Positions 20,830 through 33,030 of a stretch of 64,000 bases of DNA are shown in pieces. The notes under the pieces are model-generated. The model saw nothing but the letters and a program-made list of their open reading frames with translations, made no database searches and was not told where the DNA came from. Source of the DNA: Sophora flavescens (taxonomy: Eukaryota > Streptophyta > Magnoliopsida > Fabales > Fabaceae); assembly GCA_030762895.1 (NCBI GenBank), contig CM061069.1, positions 107,265,669-107,329,668 of the forward strand, read 5' to 3'. Both the position numbers and the translations under genes were made by a program. The first letter of the stretch is position 1. The number at the start of each line of letters is the position of its first letter.

Positions 20830-23800
20830 ATGGCGGAATCCAATAATCCGTTTGGCTCTGTTTCTGGCGCTCCTGCGTCTTCTTCTTCGGTGCCTGCATC
20901 CTTCAACCCTACAATTTCCATTAAGCTTGACGATCAGAACTACCTCCTCTGGAAACAGCAAATTGAGGCGGTGATTATCGCGCATAAGCTCCACCGATTC
21001 GTAGTGAATCCTTCGATTCCTCCTCAATTCACCACTGAAACGAATCGCGCGTTAGGGATTGAATCTGATGCCTATCAACTATGGATAGTTCAAGATTAGA
21101 TGCTCTTCACATGGCTTCTAGGCTTGCTATCACCTTCGATTCTCCCCAGGTTTATCGGATGCAAGCATTCGTGGCAGGTATGGGAGAAAATCCATAAACA
21201 GTTCCATGCACACCTCAGAACCAAAGTTCGTCAGTTTCGCTCCAAGTTGAAGAACACAAAGAAAGGCACGCGTTCAATTCCGGAGTATCTGTTGTGAATT
21301 CGTGCCCTAATTGAGTCCTTGCAAGCGATTGGTGACTCGGTCACAGAACAGGATCACATCGACACTATTCTCGAGGGACTCCCTGAAGAATTCAATTCCC
21401 TAGTCATGATGATCTATTCACGAGCGGATTCTCCGTCAGTCGATGACATTGAGGCACTCTTACTGATGCAAGATGCTCAGTTTGAAAAATTTCGTCAAGA
21501 ACTCCCTTCGCCATCGGTGACCGCTAATGTTGCTCATGCATCGAATCTACATGAGTCAGCAAGTAACACTGCTCATAACAATTTTCATGGAAATTACCAA
21601 CACCAAAGTACCTTCCAGGGTAGTCACCGTGACCGTGGAGGAAGATGTCGTAGTCGTGGAGGAAGAGGCCGTGGCCGTGGAGGACCAAAACCAACTTGTC
21701 AACTCTGTGACAAGTATGGCCATGATGCATACAATTGTTGGTACAAGTTTGACCATCAATTTGAACGACCTCCTCCTTCACTTCAGCATCAGGCAAATCA
21801 GAATTCAGTGCATAGCCAACCATCTCAGAGTCATGGCTCTGCCTCACACCAGTCTTATGCACCACCTCTATCTACTCAACATCAGCCTAGTGCTAATATG
21901 GTGATGCAACAACCAAAATTTGTCCCAAACACTCAAGAGCCCTTACAAAGGTCCTTTGACAGTCATGCCTGGTTTCCTGACTCGGGAGCCTCACACCACA
22001 TCACTGCTGATCCAAGCAACCTAAGTCACAGCAATCCCTTTGGTGGACAAGATCAAGTTCTAATGGGAAATGGTCAAGGTCTTCCCATAAATTCCATAGG
22101 TTCATCTAAATTCCCTTCTCCTTCCAATCCTCATGTAGTTTTTTCTCTGAATAATCTATTACTTGTGCCAAACATCACCAAAAATCTTGTCTCTGTTTCT
22201 AGGTTTGCTAGAGATAATAATGTATATTTTGAATTTCACCCATTCTCTTGCTATGTGAAATCACAGGGTTCTAGTCGCATTCTCCTTGAAGGCTCTCTTG
22301 GTGCTGATGGTCTTTACAGCTTCCAAGACATCAACATTCTCAAAGAGCCTTCCTCTCTATGCCTTCAGCACACTATGTCTCCTTCAATTTCTAGTGAGCT
22401 TTCAGACAATACTTCTGCTGTAACTAGTACCTTTGCCACTTGGCACTATAGGTTAGGACATGCCAATAATAATACTGTAAAGGTTGTCCTACAACTGTGT
22501 AATATACCTTCATTGAATAAAGCATCAAATGAATTTTGCAATGCCTGCTGCCTAGCTAAATCTCATAGATTGCATGCCCCTCCTTCCCTCACTGTTCATT
22601 CTGTTGCCTTTGAATTAATTCACACAGACCTTTGGGGACCCGCTCCCCTTACCTCCTTTGGTGGATACACCTATTACATCACCTTCGTGGATGCCCACAC
22701 TAGGTTCACATGGATCTATTTCCTTAAGCAAAAATCTGATGCACTCACTGCCTTTAAACAGTTTTCTGTCTTAATATCAACTCAGTTCTCAGCTTCTATC
22801 AAAGCTGTACAATCTGATTGGGGTGGAGAATTTCGTCCTTTCACCAAGTATTTGGGAGAGTTAGGCATTGTTCATCATCTAACTTGCCCTCACACATGCC
22901 ATCAAAATGGGACTGTGCAGAGAAAGCATAGGCAAATTGTGGAGATGGGTCTTGCTATGCTATCCCATTCCTCTCTTCCTCTCCAATTTTGGGATCACAG
23001 CTTTACACGGGCTGTGTATCTGATTAACAGGTTGCCCACAGCAGCCCTAACCTCCCATTCTTCACCTTATCATGCCCTCTATGGCTCAATTCCTGACTTC
23101 TCAAACCTTAAAAATCTTGGTTGTGCCTGCTTTCCTTTCTTAAGACCTTACAACAAACACAAGTTCCAATTTAGGTCCTCTGAGTGCATCTATTTAGGTC
23201 TGTCCCCACAGCACAAAGGACATAAATGTCTTGACTCCAATGGCCGAATATTCATTTCTAAAGATGTTTTGTTCAATGAAGCCAAATTCCCTTACACTCA
23301 CCTATTCCCTTCTCAGTCCAATGCTTCTGCTTCACCTTCTTCCACTTACCCTGCATCCATTCCTACACTCACTTACCCTCCTCTTCATGTCACTCCTCTC
23401 AACCAACACCCACCACCTTCCTTACCATCTTCTCCCACTCAATCTGTTTTCGACTCACCCACAGATCCTCACCACACCCCTGCTACTTCTTCTCCAAGTC
23501 CAGTGTTGCAGTCATCTCCTTGTATTCCTCACTCTGTTCAATTACCTTCACCCTCTGATGATCACACTGCTTCCCTCAACCATGCTCACTCTGTCCAGTC
23601 CTCTCCATCTTCATCCTCTTCTGCCTTGTTGCCACAGTCTGCCTCTTCCCCAAGTTCCTCTCCCACTCAGCCTGCTAATACTCACCCTATGGCTACAAGG
23701 TCCAAAACTGGACATTTACCCCCCAAACTGTTTCTTAGTCATGTTGAACCTAGGACTGTCAAAGAGGCCCTCTCCAATCCCCCTTGGCTAGCAGCCATGA

Positions 23801-25290
23801 AGGATGAGCACAATGCTCTCCTCAAGAACAACACTTGGTCTTTAGTGCCTCTTCCACCAAACAGAACAGCAATTGGTTACAAATGGGTCTTCCGAGTCAA
23901 AGAAAACCCAGATGGGACTGTGAACAAGTTCAAGGCCAGATTAGTGACCAAGGGATTCCATCAACAACACGGGTTTGATTTTTATGAAACTTTCTCCCCA
24001 GTTGTTAAACCAGTAACAATCAGGATCATTCTGTCTTTGGCTATCACTCACAAATGGACCATTAAACAAGTTGATGTCAACAATGCGTTTTTGAATGGGG
24101 TTCTCCATGAAGAAGTATACATGGTTCAGTCCCCCTGGCTTTGAACACACTGGTCGAAATCTGGTGTGCAAACTGCATAAAGCCCTGTATGGTCTCAAGC
24201 AGGCACCTCGGGCTTGGTATGAAAGCCTTGCCTCTGCCCTCTTGCACTATGGATTTGTCACTAGCAAGTGTGACCCTTCCCTCTTTATTTACTCCAAGGG
24301 TGGCATTTCCCTATATGTCTTGGTGTATGTAGATGATATCATCATTACTGGTTCCTCACCTTCTTTCATTGCGATCCGATCTGAGAGTTGAACCAACAGT
24401 TTGCTCTTAAGGAGCTTGGCAACCTAGACTACTTCCTTGGGTTTGAGGTGTCCCACCTCTCCAATGGTGCTCTGTTGCTCACTCAAAGCAAGTACATTCG
24501 GGACTTGCTATCTAAAGCACAAATGTCTGATGCAAAGGGAATCTCTTCCCCCATGGTTAGCAACAACAAGCTCACCAAACATGGCATAGACTCTATGGCA
24601 GATCCTCACCTGTACAGATCCATTGTTGGAGCTCTCCAATATGCTACCCTTACTCGGCCAGACATTGCTTACAGTGTCAACAAGGTCTGTCAGTTCATGG
24701 CTAATCCTCTTGATACTCATTGGCAAGCTGTGAAACGCATTCTTCGATATCTCAAAGGCTCCATTCATTATGGTCTGTTACTTCGCCCTGCTTCTTCAGC
24801 CACGCCCTTTTCTCTGCTGGCCTATTGTGATGCTGACTGGGCCAGTGACCCGGATGACAGAAGATCCACCTCTGGATCATGTATTTTCTTTGGACCTAAT
24901 CTGGTCTCTTGGTGCTCCAAGAAACAGCAGTTGGTAGCCCGCTCCAGCATAGAAGCTGAGTATCGCAGCATGGCCAATACCACTGCAGAGACTCTTTGGA
25001 TTCAATCCCTGCTCACTGAACTCAGAGTCCCCTTCACTGCTCCTAAGCTTCTGTGTGACAACCTCAGTGCAGTCAGCCTAGCTCAAAACCCGATTCTCCA
25101 TGCTAGAACAAAACACATGGAGCTCGACATTCATTTTGTCCGTGAGAAAGTCCTCTCAAAGTCATTGTCAGCCATTCATGTTCCAAGCTAGGATCAGCTA
25201 GCAGACTGCCTGACCAAGCCACTCTCCTCCTCCAAATTTGTTGAGTTAAGAGTCAAGCTCAATGTGGTTTCATCTCAGCAACCACCTTGA
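20830..25290 (+). pseudogene. Copia 1 gag-pol polyprotein, broken
   Basis: Frame 1 runs from ATG 20830 through gag (KLDDQNYLLWKQQIEA), a CCHC knuckle ([14 protein letters not shown]), protease (DSGASHH), integrase, RT ([21 protein letters not shown]) and RNase H (YCDADWASD). Lesions: TAG 21097-21099 and TGA 21295-21297, both explicable as C-to-T changes; one extra base near 24132 shifting to frame 2; a shift back near 24380; and TAG 25189-25191 close to the end. At 22918-22920 the third acidic residue of the integrase triad is Gln (NGTVQRKHR) where Glu is expected. Gag and pol share one frame, as usual for plant copia elements. Confidence 0.9.
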
Positions 25291-25304
25291 CCTTGAGGGG
25301 AGGA

Positions 25305-25558
25305 TATTAGAGTATATACTTAGCTTAGCTGTTATACACACATAACTGAAATTGTACACACATAACTGAATGTGTTGAGTCAGCAACATTCAGTTATGGT
25401 AGCCTTGGCAGTTACATTATGTTAGTTGTGGCAGTTACATTGTAAGGATATAAAAGCATTTCCTCTGTTCATCAATAATAAGATTCTGAAAAACAGAATC
25501 ACATTTCTCTCACACTCTCTTCTTCTCTCTTTCTCTCACTCTTTGTTATACTCTATTA
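25305..25558 (+). repeat. Copia 1, 3' LTR
   Basis: It is 254 bp, the same length as the 5' LTR with no indels, and differs at eight sites (for example AGTTTAG/AGCTTAG), each a C/T difference, about 3 percent. Confidence 0.92.
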
Positions 25559-25940
25559 GATAGTGAAAAAACGTTATAAGCTAATTTTAGAAATGATTAC
25601 CAAACGGGGCTTCTTTTCCGTCCACTATAAACTATCCATTATACGTTAGCGGATTTAAAAAACCAAACAACTCTATATAACTCATATTAATTTTAAAAAT
25701 TATAGGAACCTTTTTTTTCTTGGATACATATTATGGCAACCTTTTTTAAAATTTACATTATGAAATATAAATATAATAATAATATAAATTTTAAAAATAT
25801 CATCATAATTCTATAAAAAAATATATATTAGAGGTGATTAAATTAAACATTATAATTCGAATTTATATCGTGAAAAAGTTTTTAAGTGAACATTATTGTG
25901 AAAAATCTCACTAGAAATTGAACGTAGATAAGTGGTTGTA

Positions 25941-26291
25941 TGTTACGAGTACAGAGAGGCCCAACACAATCTCACTACCCACAAGTCAAGTCAGCAACAT
26001 TGGGCCCGAAAATAGAAATATTAAGCCCAAAAGAAATGTGAGAATGCCAGCTCGCTACAGTGATTAGAAGCACCGAATCTGCCAAGAAGGAATTTAAATA
26101 GCTGTTAGTTAAGATTTTATTCATAGATCCTAAATTCTAGGGAGCAGTTATCATATGTAATCCATTATTAAATATCCATGAATGAATGAAACAAGGCAGA
26201 GAAGAAAGTTTAATCAGTTTCCTCCCCTGTTCTTAGGAGAGCAGTTTCCCCTCTCGAATTGGGAACATTAATTACACTAGAATTGTTAACA
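25941..26291 (+). repeat. Gypsy 1, 5' LTR
   Basis: TGTTACGAGTAC at the start, ATTGTTAACA at the end (TG...CA). It differs from the 3' LTR by A/G at the eighth base and by G/A in AATCTGCC/AATCTACC. Confidence 0.93.
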
Positions 26292-26316
26292 TTGGTGCTT
26301 TCATCACCTTACCACC

Positions 26317-29300
26317 ATGACCCGCTCCCAACTGGCGGACCCGAGCCTCACCAACATCCAGGAATCTATCCTTGCTCTGACCACCGCCATATCCAACCTC
26401 CAAGCTTCCCATGACAGCCGCCATGACACCTACCTCTCCAACTTTGATTCCATCCACAGTCGCCTTCAAGAGCTTGAACAAACGCCCCACATAGACTCCC
26501 CCACGTCACCTTTCCATACCCTGAACCCCCCAAGCTTCACCTACAAATTTTTGATGGTTCCAACCCTTTAGAATGGATTTTTCACGCCACCCAGTTCTTC
26601 AACCATTATGCCATACCCACCAACCTCCGCCTTCCCCATGTGGCAGCTTATATGTCAGGGGATGCCCTTGGATGGTTCCAATGGATGCATCACAATGCCC
26701 AATTGAACTTTTGGGATGAGTTTACTAGAGCCTTGGAGTTGAGATTTGGCCCTTCCTCCTTCGAAAACCATCAACAGGCTCTCTTCAAACTCCAACAAAC
26801 AACCACTGTGGTTGACTATCAAAGGGAGTTTGAGAGGCTCTGCAACAGGGTTATTGGCCTCCCACCTAAAGCCATCCTTGACTGTTTCATTTCGGGTCTA
26901 CATCCAGAGATCCAAGGTGAGCTTGCCATCCTCCAACCCACTACCATATCCCAAGCCATTGGCCTTGCCAAATTAGTAGAATCCAAACAGCAAGCATCCA
27001 GACCTCACCACCCTCCTTTCCAGTGGCCTCAACCGCACCGTAACCCTCACCCACAACCAACCCCAAACAACCCTCTCTTACCAGCTCCCCCACCACGCCT
27101 GGCTCTACCTGCCCCACCCACTACAAAACCCTCATTCCGTATCCGTTACCTATCACCAACAGAAATGCAGGCCCGAAAGGCAAAGGGCCTTTGTTTTAAT
27201 TGTGATGAGAAGTTTCATATAGGGCACAGATGCAAAACACAGCAATTCCTCCTCCTTTTAACTGATGACCCCCCACCTAATGACCAATACACTTACCTCT
27301 CTGAAGACCTTTACCTTGTAACAGACCCAACCCCACCCCTGCCTACCACTATCCTCCCATATTTCCCTAAACCAACACCCCCACCTGACCCCCCTGATGA
27401 TTCTGCACCTGAACATTTCCACATCTCAATGGATGCCATTCAAGGGCTTCCATCCCCTCGTACCTTGCGATTCCAGGCATCCATTTATGGCCACGGTGTT
27501 TCCGTGTTGGTGGACACGGGCAGTTCCCATAATATCCTCCAACCACGTGTTGCCACGTTCCTACGCTTAACTGTCCAACCCATCTCGGTTTTCTCTGTGA
27601 TGGTGGGCAATGGAGATTATCTGCAATGTTCAGGAAGCTGCCAAGAGGTTCCTCTAAAAGTTGAGCAAACCACATTCCACATTCCCTTTTATCTTCTACC
27701 TATTCAAGGGGCTGATGTGGTATTGGGAGTGCAATGGTTACAAACCTTGGGCCCATTTGTCTCGGATTTCACAATTCCCTCCATGCAATTCTACTATGAA
27801 GGGTCTCTCACCACTATCAAAGGTACTCCCATGAATACCCTTACCCCTGCATCCTTCCATCAAATTACTAGAATGATACATACAGACTCAATTGCCACTA
27901 TGCATTCCATTACCATGTTACCTATCAACCCTGCACCGACACAAACTGGCCCACCCACACTAAATGATACACCCACCCAAAAATCTGAAGAACAAATCGC
28001 CTCATCCTCTCTCCACCCTGACCTTACTCGCCTATTATACAAATATGCCCAAATTTTTGCCTCCCCTCATGGCCTACCCCCTTCTAGACCCCATGACCAC
28101 CACATTCACCTATTACCCGACAAACCCCCAGTCAATATCAAACCATACCGATACCCCCATTTTCAAAAGGAGGCCATGACTAGACTAATTGCTGAGATGC
28201 TAAAGGAAGGATTGATCCGCCCTAGTACAAGCCCCTTCTCATCCCCAGTTCTTCTTGTTAAAAAGAAAGATGGTACATGGCGCTTTTGTGTGGATTACCG
28301 CGCCCTTAATGCTATTACTATCCGAGACAGATTTCCCATCCCTACCATTGATGAGCTCCTAGATGAGCTGCATGGAGCTTCATACTTCTCCAAAATTGAC
28401 CTTCGATCTGGGTACCACCAAATCCGTTTGGTTGAGGAAGACATTCCCAAAATGGGTTTCCGGACATTTGATGGCCATTATGAATTTTTGGTGATGCCTT
28501 TCGGGCTCACTAATGCCCCATCCACATTCCAAGCAGCCATGAATGATCTACTACGCCCCTACTTGCGGAAATTCACTTTGGTTTTTTTTGATGACATCCT
28601 AGTGTTTAGTCCCAATTGGTCCGCTCACTTGGCACACCTAGAACAGATTCTACAACTGCTGCTCTCTCACCAATATTATGCTAAGTTTTCAAAATGCCAA
28701 TTTGGGGTTCGTTCTGTGGATTATCTTGGTCATATCATTTCTGCTCAGGGAGTCCAAGCAGACCCTAGCAAATTACAGGCCATTCTAGACTGGCCAACAC
28801 CCAATTCCCTCACAACCCTCAGAGCTTTCCTTGGTTTAACCGGTTTTTATAGGCGATTTGTTAAAAATTATGCTACAATCGCAAGCCCTTTAACAGACCT
28901 GTTGAAATCCCCCACTTTTACATGGACTGAGGATGCCTCAACAGCTTTCCAACATCTCAAATCTGCTATGACCAGCCTACCTGTCCTTGCCTTACCCGAT
29001 TTTAACCTGCCCTTTGAAGTAACCACAGATGCTTCTAACATTGCCATAGGGGCTGTGCTATCCCAAAATACCCACCCAATTGCGTATTTTAGCAAGAAAC
29101 TCAGCCCTCGACTTGGCTCCTCCTCCACTTACATTAGGGAGCTCTATGGCATTACTGAGGCAGTCAAGAAATGGAGGCAATACCTCTTGGGGAACACTTT
29201 TCGCATCTTCACTGACCATCAGAGTCTTAAGAACCTAATGACTCAAACCATACAAACCCCGGAACAACAGAAGTGGCTAACTAAATTGCTGGGCTATCAC

Positions 29301-30860
29301 TATGAAATTCATTATAAACCAGGGAAGGAAAATCTAGTTGCAAATGCACTCTCACGTGTCACCACAGCACCCACAGAAGCTATTTGTGCTACCATTAGCT
29401 CTCCAACTTTTCCCCTACTGGACCAATTGAGGGAATTCTATGCTAAACACCCGGCGGGACTGAAACTAATTGCCAAAGTACAGAGGGATACTACAATGCA
29501 ACAGAAATTTATCCTAAGGTCTGGTCTACTCTATTTTCAGGACCGGATTTTTATCCCCAATGAGTCCGAGCTTCATCCCTTACTATTAGAGGAATTTCAC
29601 TCCTCTCCCTTAGGGGGCCACTCAGGTATAAAAGCTACTTTATCTAGGCTGTCTGCTGCATTTTATTGGCCTGGCATGCATGCTTCTGTGAAGAAATTTG
29701 TGAATCAGTGTGCAATTTGTCAACATAATAAGTACAGCACCCACACCCCTTATGGACTCCTACAACCACTACCTATTCCCAGTCAAGTTTGGGAAGAAAT
29801 CTCGATGGATTTCATTACCAACCTGCCAAACTCAGCTGGAAAGACTGCTATCTGGGTGGTGGTTGACCGCTTGACAAAATTTGCCCACTTTGTAGCTTTA
29901 CCTTCAGCCGTTACGGCATCATCTCTGGCCTCCACCTTCTTGAGTGAGATATATCGCCTACACGGAGCACCAAAAACCATCATCAGTGATAGGGATAAAA
30001 TCTTCATCAGTAAATTCTGGAAAGAATTATTTAAAGCTTTGGGTACCACTCTTGCATACAGCAGCTCTTATCACCCACAAACAGATGGACAAACAGAGGT
30101 ACTCAACAGGTGCTTGGAGACATACCTGAGATGTTTTGTCAGCGACGAACCAAAACACTGGACCAGATTCTTGCCCTTGACCGAATATTGGTATAATTCG
30201 TGCTTCCATTCAGCCATCGGAATGACCCCATTCGAAGCCTTGTATGGCCGCAAGCCTCCACGTTTGGTTGACTACATCCCCGGAAGCTCCAAAATCGCCT
30301 CATTGGATGAAAACCTAGCGCAGAGATCTCAAATCCTGAAACTGTTGCGCTTTAACCTAACAAGGGCCAGGAATCGCATGACTCAATTGGCTAATTCAAA
30401 ACGAACAGACATGCAATTTGAAGAGGGTCAATGGGTGTACCTGAAGCTACAACCCTACCGCCAAAGCTCAGTCAAGAAGCGCGAGTCACAGAAGCTAGCT
30501 AAGCGCTATTACGGTCCATTTCGAGTTCTCCGCCGCCTGGGTCCAGTGGCCTACGAGCTCGAACTTCCTGCATCTGCGTGCATCCACCCCGTCTTCCATG
30601 TCTCACTCCTCAAGCTGTGTCACGGACAACCTTCGGCTCAGGTCTCACCCCTACCCCTAACTGGAACTGAGCTCCAAAACGAATTCCAGCCTCTGGTTAT
30701 TTTGGATCGCCGTTGGGTGGTGACTAAGAAAGGGGATCGTGAAGAGCTGTTGGTTCAATGGTAGGGACAACAAGTGGAAGAGGCAACTTGGGAATCTCGG
30801 ACATCGCTTGAAGCCAGTTATCCCACTTTAGATCTTGAGGACAAGATCTGTTCCGGGGCG
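26317..30860 (+). pseudogene. Gypsy 1 gag-pol polyprotein, two visible lesions
   Basis: ATG 26317 begins gag in frame 1. In the C6 run at 26526-26531 the frame shifts (one base apparently missing), and the rest reads in frame 3. From the ATG at 26640 it is open for 1374 codons to TAG 30762-30764. In that numbering: gag, CCHC knuckle (C185, C188, H193, C198), protease DTGSS (D292), RT with FFDDIL (Asp 651-652), RNase H (TTDAS), zinc-binding H/C region of integrase, and integrase D1057, D1117, E1153 with the normal 35-residue gap. The TAG splits the chromodomain (LLVQW, stop, GQQVEEATWE). The homopolymer shift could be an assembly error. Confidence 0.9.
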
Positions 30861-30868
30861 AGCGGTAT

Positions 30869-31219
30869 TGTTACGGGTACAGAGAGGCCCAACACAATCT
30901 CACTACCCACAAGTCAAGTCAGCAACATTGGGCCCGAAAATAGAAATATTAAGCCCAAAAGAAATGTGAGAATGCCAGCTCGCTACAGTGATTAGAAGCA
31001 CCGAATCTACCAAGAAGGAATTTAAATAGCTGTTAGTTAAGATTTTATTCATAGATCCTAAATTCTAGGGAGCAGTTATCATATGTAATCCATTATTAAA
31101 TATCCATGAATGAATGAAACAAGGCAGAGAAGAAAGTTTAATCAGTTTCCTCCCCTGTTCTTAGGAGAGCAGTTTCCCCTCTCGAATTGGGAACATTAAT
31201 TACACTAGAATTGTTAACA
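30869..31219 (+). repeat. Gypsy 1, 3' LTR
   Basis: It is 351 bp, with two differences from the 5' LTR. A purine-rich GGGGCGAGCGG stretch lies just before it. Confidence 0.93.
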
Positions 31220-31550
31220 TTGTAATCCAACCATAATAAATATCGATTTACAAGTTCTTATACAGCTCTTTTTACTTATTATATCAAGAGTATTACACTT
31301 GCGGAAGATATGAGTTGTTGATCAACAATGTTTTTAACCTGTGTGACGAACGGGTCATATTTTTGTCTAAATAATTTATTATAACACGTAACTAATTTAT
31401 TAATTGTAATGGTTACTTATATTTTAGAATAATAGTGAATTGTCTAAATATACGTTATACACATTCTGTTAAACATTCACTTGTTTTTTGCATTTAAAAA
31501 AAACAGTCATTTTTTTAAAAGTCTCAAATAATTTAAGTTTGAAATATGAA

Positions 31551-32640
31551 CTAAAATAAAATCATTTTTTTTCTAATCAATGGAAACACACGACATCCAC
31601 CGGTAGTAACAACTATCGTAACACGATTAGGACATTTGTTGACATATTTGAATAAATATTTAAAGCAATTAGACTTGTTGCAATATTCAATATTAATATG
31701 AGTCTGATACTTCATCAGTAACTCATGGTTATAAGACATGGCATACTGATTATGCAACTCAACTCCATTCTTCATAAAACAAATACCAGTATCTCTTCTC
31801 CTATAAATTGGGTGCCCATCATCATCAAACGATGTATGGCCAACAAATCTCTTTGGGAAAAACTATGAACACCTTCCTGCTTTCATGCACGACGACTTCT
31901 GATTTACATTACGATAAGGACCATGAAGCATAAAATTTGATACAACACTATGCAATTCTAGAATCCTATGCTTGTCTGATAATTCAGTAGAGATAATAGA
32001 ATCAATAAAATCAACGGAAAGTAAATTATCTTTCTCTATCCACAATAGTATACATTCCTAAACAAATATCACAACAAATTATAAGTAGACAACCACAACA
32101 AAAAAATGACTACACAAAAATGGAAGGTTAAAATAATATCATGAGTTATTTAGCACCCACACCTACAATAACTTTCCCCAAAAAAATCACCATTTTTAAA
32201 ATCCAATATTAGTTGATCCAATTTCATTTGAAATACTCTACATGAAATATCAGAACGATCTGACGAAGTAAGCCATCTCTCAGAAACAAATTGATGGACC
32301 TCATCCCACTTTGGATTACATGTGAACGTTAAAAACAAATCTGGATACCCAAACTTATTACAAATTGCCATAGCATCTTGACAATTATTAAACATATGTC
32401 GTCGACCACCACTAAATGAAGACGGTAGAATAACACGTTTTCCAATAGAGGAATCTTTCATATGTCCTCGATCAACAACTTCTTCAATACATTTTAAAAA
32501 ATCACCTCTAATAATACTCTGATTTTTTCTAATGAAAGACAATCTTTAATCTTCAACCATTGAGTATATACCAACAACAAATTGTTGGAATAACCTTTTA
32601 CAGCTAAACAAAATTATCCCCTCAAAAGATCTATTCATTA
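31551..32640 (-). pseudogene. Helitron Rep/helicase N-terminal region, decayed
   Basis: Minus-strand pieces match the Helitron-like N-terminal (Rep) domain in order: RLFQQFVVGIYSMVED, then RVILPSSFSGGRRHMFNNCQDA, GYPDLFLTFTCNPKWDEV, ELHSVVSNFMLHGPY, SCMKAGRCS, and NIEYCNKSNCFKYLFKYVNK. A TAA after VED and frame changes near 32150 and 31860 break it. The Pif1-type helicase part is missing. Helitrons replicate by rolling circle; this copy cannot encode the enzyme. No 5'-TC or CTRR-3' ends were located. Confidence 0.85.
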
Positions 32641-33030
32641 ACCAAAATGCAAGGACTCTCTAAGTGAAATCCGAACTCTTGACGTTGCGTAATAAAGGAA
32701 TCTAAGTGAACTCTTGAATGTTCCTCACACCAAACCATTGTGCCATAATGTTCACAACATCGGTTCATTCCTCCAAAGTCTAGACAATCTATAAAATGTT
32801 TAATAAATCAATCAACATATAAAAAACAAAAAAGTGGCAACAATAAATTAAATTAATAGATGCAAATAGACATAAATTACTAAATAAATACATTCACGTT
32901 CAACTTCACCAAATAAAGGATTCTCTTCATCATGGACTTGAAAATTAATTTCTATAATATTAATAATAATGAACCAATTAAATAAAAAACTTGAATGCAA
33001 GTGAAAAAATATATATAATAATACAAACTA
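32641..33030. other. AT-rich spacer
   Basis: It lies between the Helitron remnant and the MITE. I see no gene, and no Helitron terminal hairpin could be recognised. Confidence 0.4.

Larger units (their letters stand above)
20529..25558 (+). mobile_element. Ty1/copia retrotransposon, full length, inactive
   Basis: This is a 5030-bp element with two 254-bp LTRs, a primer-binding site TGGTATCTAGAGC at 20783-20795, a polypurine tract TTGAGGGGAGGA at 25293-25304, and a perfect 5-bp duplication GATAG (20524-20528 and 25559-25563). The polyprotein order protease-integrase-RT-RNase H is copia type. All eight LTR differences I count are C/T transitions. The element is dead by several stops, two frameshifts and an integrase active-site change. 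Confidence 0.93.
20036..25675. mobile_element. MITE-like element (AGCGGATA family), split by copia
   Basis: The left part (20036-20528) is rich in AGCGGATAACGGATAAGC units. The right part (25564-25675) ends in GTTAGCGGATTTAAAAAACC. Together they match the order of the uninterrupted family member at 33031-33741. The middle is the copia element plus its target-site duplication. The ends are more decayed than in the other copy, so the limits are approximate. Confidence 0.7.
25941..31219 (+). mobile_element. Ty3/gypsy chromovirus-type retrotransposon, young
   Basis: This is a 5279-bp element with two 351-bp LTRs differing at only two sites that I can see, flanked by a perfect 5-bp duplication TTGTA (25936-25940 and 31220-31224). 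A primer-binding site follows the 5' LTR (TTGGTGCTTTCATCACC, 26292). RT precedes integrase and a chromodomain-like end follows, which places it among chromodomain gypsy elements. It was inserted just right of the MITE that holds copia 1. It is the youngest insertion here as judged by LTR similarity. Confidence 0.93.

Noticed and set aside
21524..23791. Other-frame ORFs inside copia 1 (up to 186 codons)
   Set aside because: Shadows of the polyprotein frame with low-complexity Leu/His or Ser/Thr composition and no family match.
26317..26640. Programmed gag-pol frameshift in gypsy 1
   Set aside because: The shift lies within gag, before the CCHC knuckle, not at the gag-pol border, so it is a lesion or an error.
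27367..30253. Minus-strand ORFs inside gypsy 1
   Set aside because: All overlap the long pol frame and have no motif of their own.
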